A stretch of DNA of 64,000 nucleotides from NCBI GenBank assembly GCA_044223995.1, contig JBGALE010000005.1, positions 186,001 through 250,000 on the forward strand, read 5' to 3'. Below, piece after piece: positions 36,253-45,003 of the stretch; positions within the stretch are counted from its first letter, which is position 1; each line of letters starts with the position of its first letter. The notes beneath the pieces were generated by a model, which ran no database searches, was not told the origin of the DNA, and saw only the letters and a list, made by a program, of their open reading frames with translations. The stretch is from JACMLD01 sp044223995. GTDB taxonomy: Bacteria > Bacteroidota > Bacteroidia > Chitinophagales > Chitinophagaceae. Both the position numbers and the translations under genes were made by a program.

Positions 36253-37074
36253 ATGGAAAATTTTCTAACCAGCCTTTTTAAAGGACAGCAATACGACCCC
36301 TCCAATTTTTTCCTGGTTGCAGGCCCCTGTGTGGTAGAAAGTGAAGAATTGGTGATGGAAGTCGCCGGAAAAGTAAGTGGCATCTGCCACAACCTCGGTA
36401 TACCCTATATTTTTAAGGCCTCGTACCGCAAGGCAAACCGCACCAGCGCTGCTTCGTTTACCGGTATCGGTGATGAATCTGCCCTGCAACTGGTGAAAAA
36501 AGTTGGGCAACATTATAAATTACCTACCACTTCGGATATACATGCCCATGAGGAAGCTGCCATTGCGGCAAAGTATATTGATGTATTACAGATACCAGCA
36601 TTCCTGTGCCGGCAAACCGATCTGCTCATAGCTGCAGCCGAAACAGGGAAAGTAGTGAATGTGAAAAAAGGGCAGTTCCTGAGCGGCCCTGCCATGAAAT
36701 TTGCTGTTGATAAAATCCGTAAAGCAGGAAACAATAGCATATTGCTGACAGAGCGGGGCACTACATTTGGTTACCAGGACCTCGTGGTGGATTACAGGAA
36801 TATACCCTGGATGCAGGAACACGGTACACCGGTAGTGATGGATTGTACGCATTCGTTGCAGCAACCCAATCAAACTTCTGGTGTAACAGGCGGCAACCCC
36901 CAACTGATTGGTACCATTGCCAAAGCTGCTATTGCGGCTGGCGCCAATGGCTTATTTATTGAAACACATCCCAACCCCGCAGTTGCCAAAAGTGATGGCG
37001 CCAATATGCTGAAACTGGAACTGCTGGAAGGATTATTACAGCAACTGGTAAAATTGCGGAAGGCGGTGATATAA
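36253..37074 (+). CDS. kdsA: 3-deoxy-8-phosphooctulonate synthase
   Basis: 273 aa from the ATG at 36253, decided by the promoter box 4 nt upstream. It condenses arabinose 5-phosphate and PEP to KDO-8-phosphate for lipopolysaccharide. Features are AGPCVVES (Cys26), KASYRKANRTSAASFTGIG, IPAFLCRQTDLL, DCTHSLQQPN and GANGLFIETHPNPAVAKSDGANML. The Cys in AGPC marks the metal-dependent class rather than the Asn class. It is embedded between two minus-strand AraC-like genes. Confidence 0.95.
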   Translation: MENFLTSLFKGQQYDPSNFFLVAGPCVVESEELVMEVAGKVSGICHNLGIPYIFKASYRKANRTSAASFTGIGDESALQLVKKVGQHYKLPTTSDIHAHEEAAIAAKYIDVLQIPAFLCRQTDLLIAAAETGKVVNVKKGQFLSGPAMKFAVDKIRKAGNNSILLTERGTTFGYQDLVVDYRNIPWMQEHGTPVVMDCTHSLQQPNQTSGVTGGNPQLIGTIAKAAIAAGANGLFIETHPNPAVAKSDGANMLKLELLEGLLQQLVKLRKAVI

Positions 37075-37097
37075 ATAAAACGGCCCCTTGCGGGGCC
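37071..37097 (-). terminator. Rho-independent terminator for the HTH-less AraC-like gene (2)
   Basis: Stem GGCCCC-GCAA-GGGGCC reading the minus strand, followed by G and a T-rich run (37071-37081), next to the kdsA stop. On the plus strand no T-tract follows, so it serves the minus-strand gene. Confidence 0.7.
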
Positions 37098-37202
37098 TTG
37101 TAAGGGGAGGGAATATTTTTTATTTCAAAGGGCTGACATCAAAACCTGGTTTTCACTGATTACATAGCGGATATTAAAAACGGGGCCAACACCAATACCA
37201 TT

Positions 37203-37879
37203 TTACGCAACCTTGTCAAGAAAATGCAGATCATTGGATCTTTTATAAAATTTACCCGACATGCGGCAGAAAAAACGTTCGGTAATAACCGTTACGAAAC
37301 TTTGAGTCACCGCGAGATAATAGATGGTATCTTCGGTATTCATCACCTTATCAACTAATGTATGATAAGCATCGTCGAATGAATCGAAAAATAAACGTTG
37401 TTCTTTCAGGCTGAAATATTTTTCAAGCAATTCATCGCTGCACAGTTCTCCCATATTTTTCTTCAGCCATGTTTTTGGGATAATTATTTTCAACTGGTTA
37501 AAACAGGCGCCTTTGGTACCTTTCAGCCCAAATGGTTCCTGGGAGTTTGTCATGAAAACCGATGTATAAATTTTATCGTCAAAATTTACTTCACCGCCAT
37601 TTATCAGCACGCTGAATTCGCTGCCGGCCTTTACCTGGTTGATATGAAGCATGTAGTATTCTTCCTCGATATTCTCCCGCTGACCTTTAAAATCAGTATT
37701 GAGAACATAGTTGGTAATAACTGCCTTTAAGCCGTTGGGAAAATTCAGCACTTTGTAAAAACCTGTAGCAATAGAATCTTTGATAATTATTTTCTTTCCG
37801 TAGTGATGGGTCGTTACCGATTCTGCCAGTTCAGGCAAGTGGTGCTCAAAGTCAAATGAATTAAAATTCAAAATAAACA
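37203..37879 (-). CDS. AraC-type sensory-domain homologue lacking a DNA-binding domain (2)
   Basis: 225 aa from the ATG at 37877-37879 (the frame extends upstream to 37979 without homology). It follows the 38222 AraC protein closely: IIIKDSIATGFYKVLNFPNGLKAVITNYVL, EEEYYMLHINQVKAGSEFSV, SVFMTNSQEPFGLKGTKGACFNQLKIIIPKTWLKKNMGELCSDELLEKYFSLKEQRLF, and FVTVITERFFCRMSGK. It stops (HFLDKVA) at the point where the regulator's HTH domain begins, and the 125 bp to kdsA cannot hold the HTH. The stop is followed in frame by about 25 sense codons. Confidence 0.75.
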
Positions 37880-38221
37880 TAAATAAGTGGTTTAATGGTC
37901 GAATGTGACAATGAGAGCACGGAAAGCGTAAATTGTACACATAAGACGACGCTTGCAAAAAGACGGTTGTCAACAACAACCGTAGTTATATCTGAAAAGG
38001 GCCGGCAATTACCTGAAAAAAGTTATTTTTTCTACTGGCAGGGCAATGGTCTCGTGGAAAATGCAGGCCTTTATTGGTAATAACTTGCGGATACCTGCAA
38101 AAACGGACGCAAAGTTGCAACTTCTTACTGGATAAATGACGCAGATAAACGCTGGTAAAGTCGCGCCAATCACTGTAAGCGTCACAAAACCGGAAAAGAT
38201 TGACTGTAATCAATTAACAAA

Positions 38222-39208
38222 TCAGCGAAGCTCACTGGGCAGGATGCCAAATTCTTTCTTAAAAGCAATGGTGAAGTTGCTCAGGTTGGAATACCCCATT
38301 TCCTGGGCAATCTGCTTAATAGAATAGCGCTGTGTTTCCAGTACCTCTTTGGCTACATGCATCCTGGCTTTCTGGTAATAGTGATAGATGGGAAAACCGT
38401 ATACTGACTTAAAGTTTTTCTTCAGTTTAGTTTCACTGATGTGCACCATTTTAGCAAGATCACTGATAAAGGGCGGTGATTTAAATACATCTTTTGTCAA
38501 TAATGCCTCTACCTGCATCACACGATTGATATCTTCCCTTGACAGGCGGACAGCATTTTTAGCATCCTGCATTTTGAGCGCCATGCGCATAAAAAACCGC
38601 TCAATCAGCAAAAGAATGCGGTTTTGTACTGCCATTTGCTTAAACTGTTCATCTCCCTGCACCAGGCTCATTATTTCGTGTATCAGCTTCTTGTATTCGG
38701 CATCGATGGGTTCCATGGTAATCCGTGATGCCTTCAGGGAGAGGTATTTTCGCAACAGTTCGCTGTTGGCATCAACCCCCAGGTGATCTGCCAGCCATTC
38801 CTTGCTGAGCAGGATATTGATTCCAAAAAGCCGGGTTCCTTTTTTCGCTTCAAATACAGAATCAAATAAAGTGCTGGTGAGCAAAACAGCAGAAAAGGAG
38901 GATTGGCTGGGATGATATTGTTCGCTTTCAATTTCAATCGTTGCGCCTTCCTCAATAGTTATTTCGTTAAACCAAAGTGTATAATATTCTTCATCAGACT
39001 TTTTTCTTTTACCAATATAATTGTCGGTAAATGTATAATCGAAAATAATTGCCTGCAGCCGGCTTTGCAAATCGATCGCCTGCATAAATCCTATGGCAAC
39101 ATGACGGGGGAAATTGAACCGGTTATTGTGTACAGGTACACCCAATTGCCGGGCATACGCCTGGATCAGTTCATCATAATTAGTATGGTTGTATTCAAAA
39201 ACAAACAT
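38222..39208 (-). CDS. AraC-family transcriptional regulator
   Basis: 328 aa. Residues about 1-220 are the sensory/dimerisation domain shared with the genes at 35436 and 37203. The C-terminal 100 residues are the AraC double HTH: FISDLAKMVHISETKLKKNFKSVYGFPIYHYYQKARMHVAKEVLETQRYSIKQIAQEMGYSNLSNFTIAFKKEFGILPSELR, ending with the usual P-S-x-L/R. The effector is unknown. It is the only one of the three homologues able to bind DNA on its own. Confidence 0.9.
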   Translation of the reverse strand: MFVFEYNHTNYDELIQAYARQLGVPVHNNRFNFPRHVAIGFMQAIDLQSRLQAIIFDYTFTDNYIGKRKKSDEEYYTLWFNEITIEEGATIEIESEQYHPSQSSFSAVLLTSTLFDSVFEAKKGTRLFGINILLSKEWLADHLGVDANSELLRKYLSLKASRITMEPIDAEYKKLIHEIMSLVQGDEQFKQMAVQNRILLLIERFFMRMALKMQDAKNAVRLSREDINRVMQVEALLTKDVFKSPPFISDLAKMVHISETKLKKNFKSVYGFPIYHYYQKARMHVAKEVLETQRYSIKQIAQEMGYSNLSNFTIAFKKEFGILPSELR

Positions 39209-39378
39209 ACAGCAGTTGCTAAGTTATTTTGACAAGCCTACTATATCGGAAGCCACACAGAGAAAAAATTTTTGCTGCAACCACCAGGGCCTTTTGTAAA
39301 GGGGAGCGAATTCACCCGGTACTACCAGCCGGGTTATGGCCAACCGCCACAGGGTTTTCTTTTTTAGGTAAGGGTTTG

Positions 39379-39600
39379 TTACAAGTTACGCAAAGGATTG
39401 CGCTTGGCAGAAAGTATATAATTCTTAATATTCATCCAAAATGCAATGAACAGGTAAATAATAATAGGCGAACCCATGGTTAGAAAAGACATATAGATAA
39501 AATACTTACGGATCGTAGAAGATGCCACACCGATTTTTTCACCGATATAGGAGCAAACTCCAAACACATGCCATTCCACAAATTGCTTTATGCTTTTCAT
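39379..39600 (-). CDS. PspC-domain membrane protein
   Basis: 73 aa from the ATG at 39598-39600. The PspC pattern is complete: FGVCSYIGEKIGVASSTIRKYFIYMSFLTMGSPIIIYLFIAFWM, with one long hydrophobic helix and a basic tail (KRNPLRNL). PspC proteins are inner-membrane sensors or effectors of envelope stress. Monocistronic here, between the AraC gene and aconitase, which is on the opposite strand. Confidence 0.8.
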   Translation of the reverse strand: MKSIKQFVEWHVFGVCSYIGEKIGVASSTIRKYFIYMSFLTMGSPIIIYLFIAFWMNIKNYILSAKRNPLRNL

Positions 39601-39780
39601 GAATGCTAATTTAAAATATTTCAACAAAACATCCTACAGAAAGGTTATAATATAAAGGTATTTTTTCGGTAAATTCGCACCACTTTTAACCGGCGGTTGC
39701 AGATTTAGCTGGAACGGCACTATACCCTCCCTGTGTTACAAATCTCACCCGGTATTCAAACATCCTAAATATTAAGTACC

Positions 39781-42051
39781 ATGGTTTTCGACTTGGACAT
39801 GATCAAAAAGTTATACGGCAATTTTGCAGGCCGCGTTGACGTCGCCCGTAAAGTAGTTGGACATCCCCTTACATTAACAGAAAAAATATTGTACGCTCAC
39901 CTTTGGCAGGGCAATGCCACCCAGGCGTTTGAAAGAGGAAAAAGTTATGTGGATTTTGCCCCCGATCGCGTAGCCATGCAGGATGCCACCGCTCAAATGG
40001 CGCTGCTCCAGTTTATGCAGGCAGGCAGGACCAAAGTGGCCGTACCATCTACCGTTCATTGCGATCACCTCATTGTTGCAAAGGAAAACAGCAAAACAGA
40101 CCTTGACAGGGCCGTAAAAGAAAGCAGTGAAGTATATGATTTCCTTGCATCCGTTAGTAATAAATACGGAATTGGGTTCTGGAAACCCGGCGCCGGCATC
40201 ATTCACCAGGTAGTGCTGGAAAACTATGCATTTCCCGGTGGTATGATGATTGGTACCGATTCACATACTGTTAATGCCGGTGGTCTTGGTATGATTGCCA
40301 TTGGCGTTGGCGGCGCAGATGCCTGCGACGTAATGGCCGGTCTTCCCTGGGAACTGAAATTCCCCAAGCTGATCGGTGTAAAACTTACGGGAAAACTAAA
40401 TGGTTGGACCGCCCCAAAAGATGTTATTCTTAAAGTTGCCGGTATACTTACCGTAAAAGGCGGAACCGGTGCAGTAGTGGAATATTTTGGAGAAGGCGCC
40501 ACCAGCATGAGTTGTACCGGTAAAGGAACCATCTGTAATATGGGCGCTGAAATTGGCGCTACCACCTCCACATTTGGTTACGACGACAGCATGAGCCGCT
40601 ACCTGAAAGCAACCGGTCGTGCAGATATTGCCGCCCTGGCCGATGGTATTAAACAACACCTTACCGCCGACGCCGAAGTATACGCAAACCCCGAAAAATA
40701 TTTTGACCAGGTAATAGAAATCAACCTTTCTGAACTGGAACCGCATCTAAATGGTCCATTCACACCAGATTTGGCAACACCGATTTCAAAAATGAAAGAA
40801 GCTGCCGCTGCCAATAACTGGCCCACGAAAATTGAAGTTGGCCTGATAGGAAGTTGCACCAATTCTTCCTACGAAGACATTTCACGTGCAGTAAGCCTTG
40901 CCCGCCAGGTTTCGGAAAAAGGATTGAAGATAAAATCTGAATTTACCATTACCCCCGGCAGCGAACAGGTTCGTTACACCATTGAAAGAGATGGGTTCCT
41001 GAATGTATTTGATAAAATAGGCGCCACTGTTTTTGCCAACGCCTGCGGCCCCTGCATTGGTATGTGGGACAGGGTTGGTGCAGAAAAAGCCGAAAAGAAT
41101 ACCATTGTACATTCCTTCAACCGAAATTTTGCAAAAAGAGCCGATGGTAATCCCAATACCTATGCATTTGTTGGCTCACCGGAACTGGTAACGGCATTGG
41201 CCATCGCAGGCGATTTATCGTTTAACCCCCTGACCGATACACTTACCAATGAAAAAGGAGAAAAGGTAAAACTTGATCCGCCAACCGGGGATGAATTGCC
41301 GCCAAAAGGATTTTCTGTAGACGACCCAGGTTTCCAGGCGCCTGCTGCTGATGGAAGCAAAATACAGGTAAAGGTAGATCCACAGTCAAAACGGTTGCAA
41401 TTGCTCGATCCATTCAGCGCATGGGAAGGTACAGACTTAAAAGGATTGAAATTGCTGATCAAGGCAAAGGGAAAATGTACAACCGATCATATTTCGATGG
41501 CAGGCCCCTGGCTAAAATTCCGCGGTCACCTCGATAATATCAGTAATAACATGCTGATCGGCGCCGTTAACTTCTTCAACGAGAAAACGGATAATATCAA
41601 AAACCAGCTTAGCGGATCATACGGCCCTGTACCTGCCACACAACGCGCATACAAAGCTGCGGGTATTGGCAGCATTGTAGTCGGTGATGAAAACTATGGT
41701 GAAGGTTCCAGCCGCGAACATGCTGCTATGGAACCACGTCACCTGGGCGTACGCGCTGTACTGGTAAAATCTTTCGCACGCATTCACGAAACCAACCTGA
41801 AAAAACAGGGAATGCTCGCACTAACGTTTGCCGACAAAGCAGATTACGATAAAATCCAGGAAGACGATACCATCGACATCCTGGGCCTGCAGCAGTTTAC
41901 AACTGGTAAACCACTGTCCATTGTATTGCACCACAGTGATGGTACTTCCGATACAATAGTTGCTAATCATACCTATAATGATCAGCAGATAGAATGGTTT
42001 AAAGCCGGTGGCGCGCTGAATATTATCCGCAGGGAATTTCAGAAAAACTAA
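39781..42051 (+). CDS. acn: Aconitate hydratase
   Basis: 756 aa, the size of mitochondrial-type aconitases. It interconverts citrate and isocitrate in the TCA cycle. Iron-sulfur ligand cysteines are in GLIGSCTNSSYED and FANACGPCIGMWDR (CxxC). Other signatures are STVHCDHLI, GTDSHTVNAGGLGMIAIGVGGADA near residue 160, and the swivel domain KCTTDHISMAGPWLKFRGHLDNISNN with GEGSSREHAAMEPRHLG. No operon partner except perhaps the secreted gene 22 bp downstream. Confidence 0.97.
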   Translation: MVFDLDMIKKLYGNFAGRVDVARKVVGHPLTLTEKILYAHLWQGNATQAFERGKSYVDFAPDRVAMQDATAQMALLQFMQAGRTKVAVPSTVHCDHLIVAKENSKTDLDRAVKESSEVYDFLASVSNKYGIGFWKPGAGIIHQVVLENYAFPGGMMIGTDSHTVNAGGLGMIAIGVGGADACDVMAGLPWELKFPKLIGVKLTGKLNGWTAPKDVILKVAGILTVKGGTGAVVEYFGEGATSMSCTGKGTICNMGAEIGATTSTFGYDDSMSRYLKATGRADIAALADGIKQHLTADAEVYANPEKYFDQVIEINLSELEPHLNGPFTPDLATPISKMKEAAAANNWPTKIEVGLIGSCTNSSYEDISRAVSLARQVSEKGLKIKSEFTITPGSEQVRYTIERDGFLNVFDKIGATVFANACGPCIGMWDRVGAEKAEKNTIVHSFNRNFAKRADGNPNTYAFVGSPELVTALAIAGDLSFNPLTDTLTNEKGEKVKLDPPTGDELPPKGFSVDDPGFQAPAADGSKIQVKVDPQSKRLQLLDPFSAWEGTDLKGLKLLIKAKGKCTTDHISMAGPWLKFRGHLDNISNNMLIGAVNFFNEKTDNIKNQLSGSYGPVPATQRAYKAAGIGSIVVGDENYGEGSSREHAAMEPRHLGVRAVLVKSFARIHETNLKKQGMLALTFADKADYDKIQEDDTIDILGLQQFTTGKPLSIVLHHSDGTSDTIVANHTYNDQQIEWFKAGGALNIIRREFQKN

Positions 42052-42073
42052 ACCTTTAATAAATATCAACCCA

Positions 42074-42691
42074 ATGAAAAAGACAACCTTCCTGTTACTG
42101 CTGGCATCAGTATGTATCACCGCGCATGCACAGACCTAGACGGTATATGATACGGCTGCAGAAAAAATGTGTGAATACCTGACCCAACATGCACCGGATA
42201 AAAAAGATGCAACATCGAAAGACATGGAAGCATTTTTTTCTGAGGCATTTTTGCAAACATGTATGCCCTACCTCGATCGTTTGCTGGAAGAAGGCAACCT
42301 GGGTGAATTCAATGCTGAATCTGGTCAGAAGATTGGTTACAAGCTGGGCCTGAAACTTGCAGTTATCTGTCCAAAGTACATTGACATCATGAAACCCATT
42401 GTAAAGAAAACAGTGGAAGAGAAAGGAGATGATGAAACGGGCTCTGTTCAATGCACTGTACAGGAAATCACTACAGATGGATATACTTTTCTGAAAGTAA
42501 AGGACAATACGGGTGTACAAAAAAGGTTGTTGTGGCTGATGAATTTTAACGGCGCGGAAAACCTGAACAACAACCCCAGGAACCTGGTAGGCAAAAAAGT
42601 GACCATTGAATGGAAATACGTGGAAATATTTTATACCAAGAGTAATTCATTTGGAAAAGAAAAAATGATCACGTCGGTAAAAACTGATTAA
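42074..42691 (+). pseudogene. Secreted protein gene with an in-frame TAG after the signal peptide
   Basis: An ATG at 42074 begins a clean signal peptide (KKTTFLLLLASVCITAHAQ) that reaches a TAG at 42137-42139, codon 22, immediately after the predicted cleavage site. The same frame then continues open to 42691 (TVYDTAAEKMCEYLTQHAPDK ... EKMITSVKTD), about 183 codons. A single CAG-to-TAG change would explain it. The body has a beta-rich C-terminal half (VQCTVQEITTDGYTFLKVKDNTG) and no family I know. Translation from an internal ATG (42167) would give a protein without export signal. Sequencing error or stop readthrough are alternatives. Confidence 0.75.
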
Positions 42692-42711
42692 TCCTTTTTC
42701 ATCATATTAGT

Positions 42712-42738
42712 AAGTCTGCCTTCGGGCAGACTTTTTTA
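42712..42738 (+). terminator. Rho-independent terminator with UUCG loop
   Basis: Perfect 9-bp stem AAGTCTGCC / GGCAGACTT with a TTCG loop, followed by TTTTATTT. It closes the aconitase/secreted-protein transcript. Confidence 0.9.
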
Positions 42739-42803
42739 TTTGAATCACTTTCCCGTACCAAAAACATGTTGTCATCGTTATTAAAACTGTAAAATCAATC
42801 ATT

Positions 42804-43202
42804 ATGGCCGCACATGTGGAAGTAGTCAAAAGATTTTTTCACCTGCTGGAGCAATTCAGTACCGACAGCAATGAATACAAATCGATACTTCACCCGATGG
42901 TGGAGCAACTGGAATATCCCAACCTGATGAGGGGAGATATGAGAAAAAGAACCTACGATAATTTAATCGCCGGGGCAGAAGCCGGGAGAAAAATGCTCAG
43001 TTACCAGCGTTTTGAATTTGCCAGCTATATCGAAGCCGGTGACAAAGTCATTGCGGAATTTCAATGGAGTGGTGAATTAAAAACAAGGGCCGGCAAACTA
43101 AAGCCCGGCCTTGTATTAAAAGCTTATATCTGCGCCATCTTTGAATTCAGGGACGATAAAATTTACCGCCAGCGCAATTATGATTGTTACGAACACTTTT
43201 AG
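42804..43202 (+). CDS. SnoaL-like (NTF2-fold) protein
   Basis: 132 aa. The pattern VVKRFFHLLEQFSTDSNEYKSILHPMVEQLEYPN, RTYDNLIAGAEAGRKML and a terminal strand pair (VLKAYICAIFEFRDDKIYRQRNYDCYEHF) fits the SnoaL/NTF2 family. Function unknown; cytoplasmic. Convergent with the next secreted-protein gene. Confidence 0.78.
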   Translation: MAAHVEVVKRFFHLLEQFSTDSNEYKSILHPMVEQLEYPNLMRGDMRKRTYDNLIAGAEAGRKMLSYQRFEFASYIEAGDKVIAEFQWSGELKTRAGKLKPGLVLKAYICAIFEFRDDKIYRQRNYDCYEHF

Positions 43203-43222
43203 TCTTCCAACAGGTTCATCCA

Positions 43223-43714
43223 TTATTCGCAAAGACTTAGTGTACTGGTGTCTTTTGTACTGAATTGAATCAGGAATACCTTACCTGCTTTATTGTAATG
43301 CAATACCAGGGTGCCATAAGCCATCTCAAATGCATCCCAGTTTTCATCCTTTAATTTGGGGTTGCCCAGCCACTTGAACAAACCGTTGCGTGGGGCGCCC
43401 ATTAACGGAATAGTTAGTTTTCCCTGGAATTTTTCCCTGATTTCAATATAATCACGATCGGTGTAAAAATAAATATCGCGATCCTTGTAAGAGATGGAAG
43501 CCCCACACTTTGCGGTGGTGCCTTCGGCATCCATACTGGTAAAACAGGGCAGCTTGCCGGTAATTTCATCCATCCGGGCATTGGCTTTGAGGTCATTTAC
43601 TTTTCCATCGAGGATATCTACCACGAAAGTGCCGCATTTGGGCTTGGCGACCAGTTGGGCCTGAACAGAAATAGCGGCAACTGCCACTAACATAAGCAAA
43701 ACAAATTTTTTCAT
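43223..43714 (-). CDS. Secreted hypothetical protein
   Basis: 163 aa from the ATG at 43712-43714 (an alternative start lies two codons upstream). Signal peptide ends VQAQ at about residue 19. The mature part is beta-rich with four cysteines (PKCGTF, KLPCFTS, AKCGAS and a final LCE), likely to form disulfides in the periplasm. I do not recognise the family. Confidence 0.65.
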   Translation of the reverse strand: MKKFVLLMLVAVAAISVQAQLVAKPKCGTFVVDILDGKVNDLKANARMDEITGKLPCFTSMDAEGTTAKCGASISYKDRDIYFYTDRDYIEIREKFQGKLTIPLMGAPRNGLFKWLGNPKLKDENWDAFEMAYGTLVLHYNKAGKVFLIQFSTKDTSTLSLCE

Positions 43715-43882
43715 ATACAAATGATTATTGATAAATACGGGGTTTCCCGGTTACTATGCAAAATGTTTGCTAGACTTAGCATTTTTGATCATCACGTTAA
43801 CCAACCGATCATAATTCTTTCAGTGTTAAGCCGCTGCGGGGAAACTTATTTATAGTATGTTGCAGAAAAGAAACCAAACCGT

Positions 43883-44980
43883 ATGCGCCGAGCCGCGATC
43901 ATCCTTTTATTTTTGCTGCCGGCAGGTTATTGCCAGTCGCAGGTACCCGGCAAAAACAGTTTTTCTGTTATCGCCTATTATGCAGGCAGGACCACGATGA
44001 TTGACAGTTTTGAAGTAGAAAAGCTCACCCATTTGATATTCTGCTTTTGTCACCTGAAAGGAAATGAATTATCTGTCAGCAATGCACGCGATAGCGCTAC
44101 TATTCTGCGGATGGTGGCATTGAAGAAAAGAAACCCATCACTAAAAATAATCCTTTCGCTGGGTGGCTGGGGCGGCTGCCAAACCTGCTCAACCGTTTTT
44201 TCAACGGCAAAAGGCAGAAGACAGTTTGCAAAATCTGCCAAACGCCTCACTGATTATTTTGGAACAGACGGCATCGATCTCGACTGGGAATATCCGACCA
44301 TAGCAGGTTTTCCCGGCCATCCTTACGGCGCTGAAGACAAACCAGATTTTACCAGCCTTGTCAAACAACTGCGGAAAAAATTGGGAAAACAACATGAAAT
44401 CAGCTTTGCCGCAGGTGGTTTTACAAAATTTATTGACTCTTCGCTGGCATGGAAAAAAGTGATGAAGAAAGTAGACCGTGTCAATATCATGAGCTACGAT
44501 TTGGTGCATGGATTTAGTACGGTTTCCGGTCATCATACACCACTCTATTCCACACCGCAGCAAATAGAATCGACCGACAATGCTGTCCAAAAACTACTGG
44601 CCATCGGTGTGTCGCCTGATAAAATTGTAATTGGTGCCGCTTTTTACGGAAGGCTTTTTGAAGTGAGTGATACACTCAACACCGGGCTGTACCAGCCCAC
44701 CAAATTTTATCATGGTATTTCTTACCGATCCGTTGCCGATTCGATAACAGAAGCTAATGGATTTACACAATACTGGGATCCCATCGCGAAAGCACCCTAT
44801 GCTTTTAATCCGCAGCGTAAACTCCTCTTCACTTACGACGATACGCTTTCTGTGAAATTGAAAACACAGTACGTACAGAAATACAAGCTGAACGGCATCA
44901 TGTTTTGGCAACTGGCAGACGACAAATTTGATCACGGGCTGCTGGATGCCATTGATCGCGTGAAAAAGGAAGATGAATGA
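43883..44980 (+). CDS. GH18 chitinase, secreted
   Basis: 365 aa with a signal peptide (about residues 1-20). The GH18 catalytic motif is DGIDLDWE (129-136), with acid Glu136. Other conserved segments are FSVIAYYAGR at the first strand, LSLGGWGGC, ISFAAGG, INxMSYDLVHG (here VNIMSYDL) and GIMFWQLADDKFDHGLLDAI. It cleaves chitin or chito-oligosaccharides outside the cell or in the periplasm. No CBM or T9SS domain is present. Confidence 0.93.
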   Translation: MRRAAIILLFLLPAGYCQSQVPGKNSFSVIAYYAGRTTMIDSFEVEKLTHLIFCFCHLKGNELSVSNARDSATILRMVALKKRNPSLKIILSLGGWGGCQTCSTVFSTAKGRRQFAKSAKRLTDYFGTDGIDLDWEYPTIAGFPGHPYGAEDKPDFTSLVKQLRKKLGKQHEISFAAGGFTKFIDSSLAWKKVMKKVDRVNIMSYDLVHGFSTVSGHHTPLYSTPQQIESTDNAVQKLLAIGVSPDKIVIGAAFYGRLFEVSDTLNTGLYQPTKFYHGISYRSVADSITEANGFTQYWDPIAKAPYAFNPQRKLLFTYDDTLSVKLKTQYVQKYKLNGIMFWQLADDKFDHGLLDAIDRVKKEDE

Positions 44981-45003
44981 AAGCGATCGGTTGACAAGAA
45001 GTA

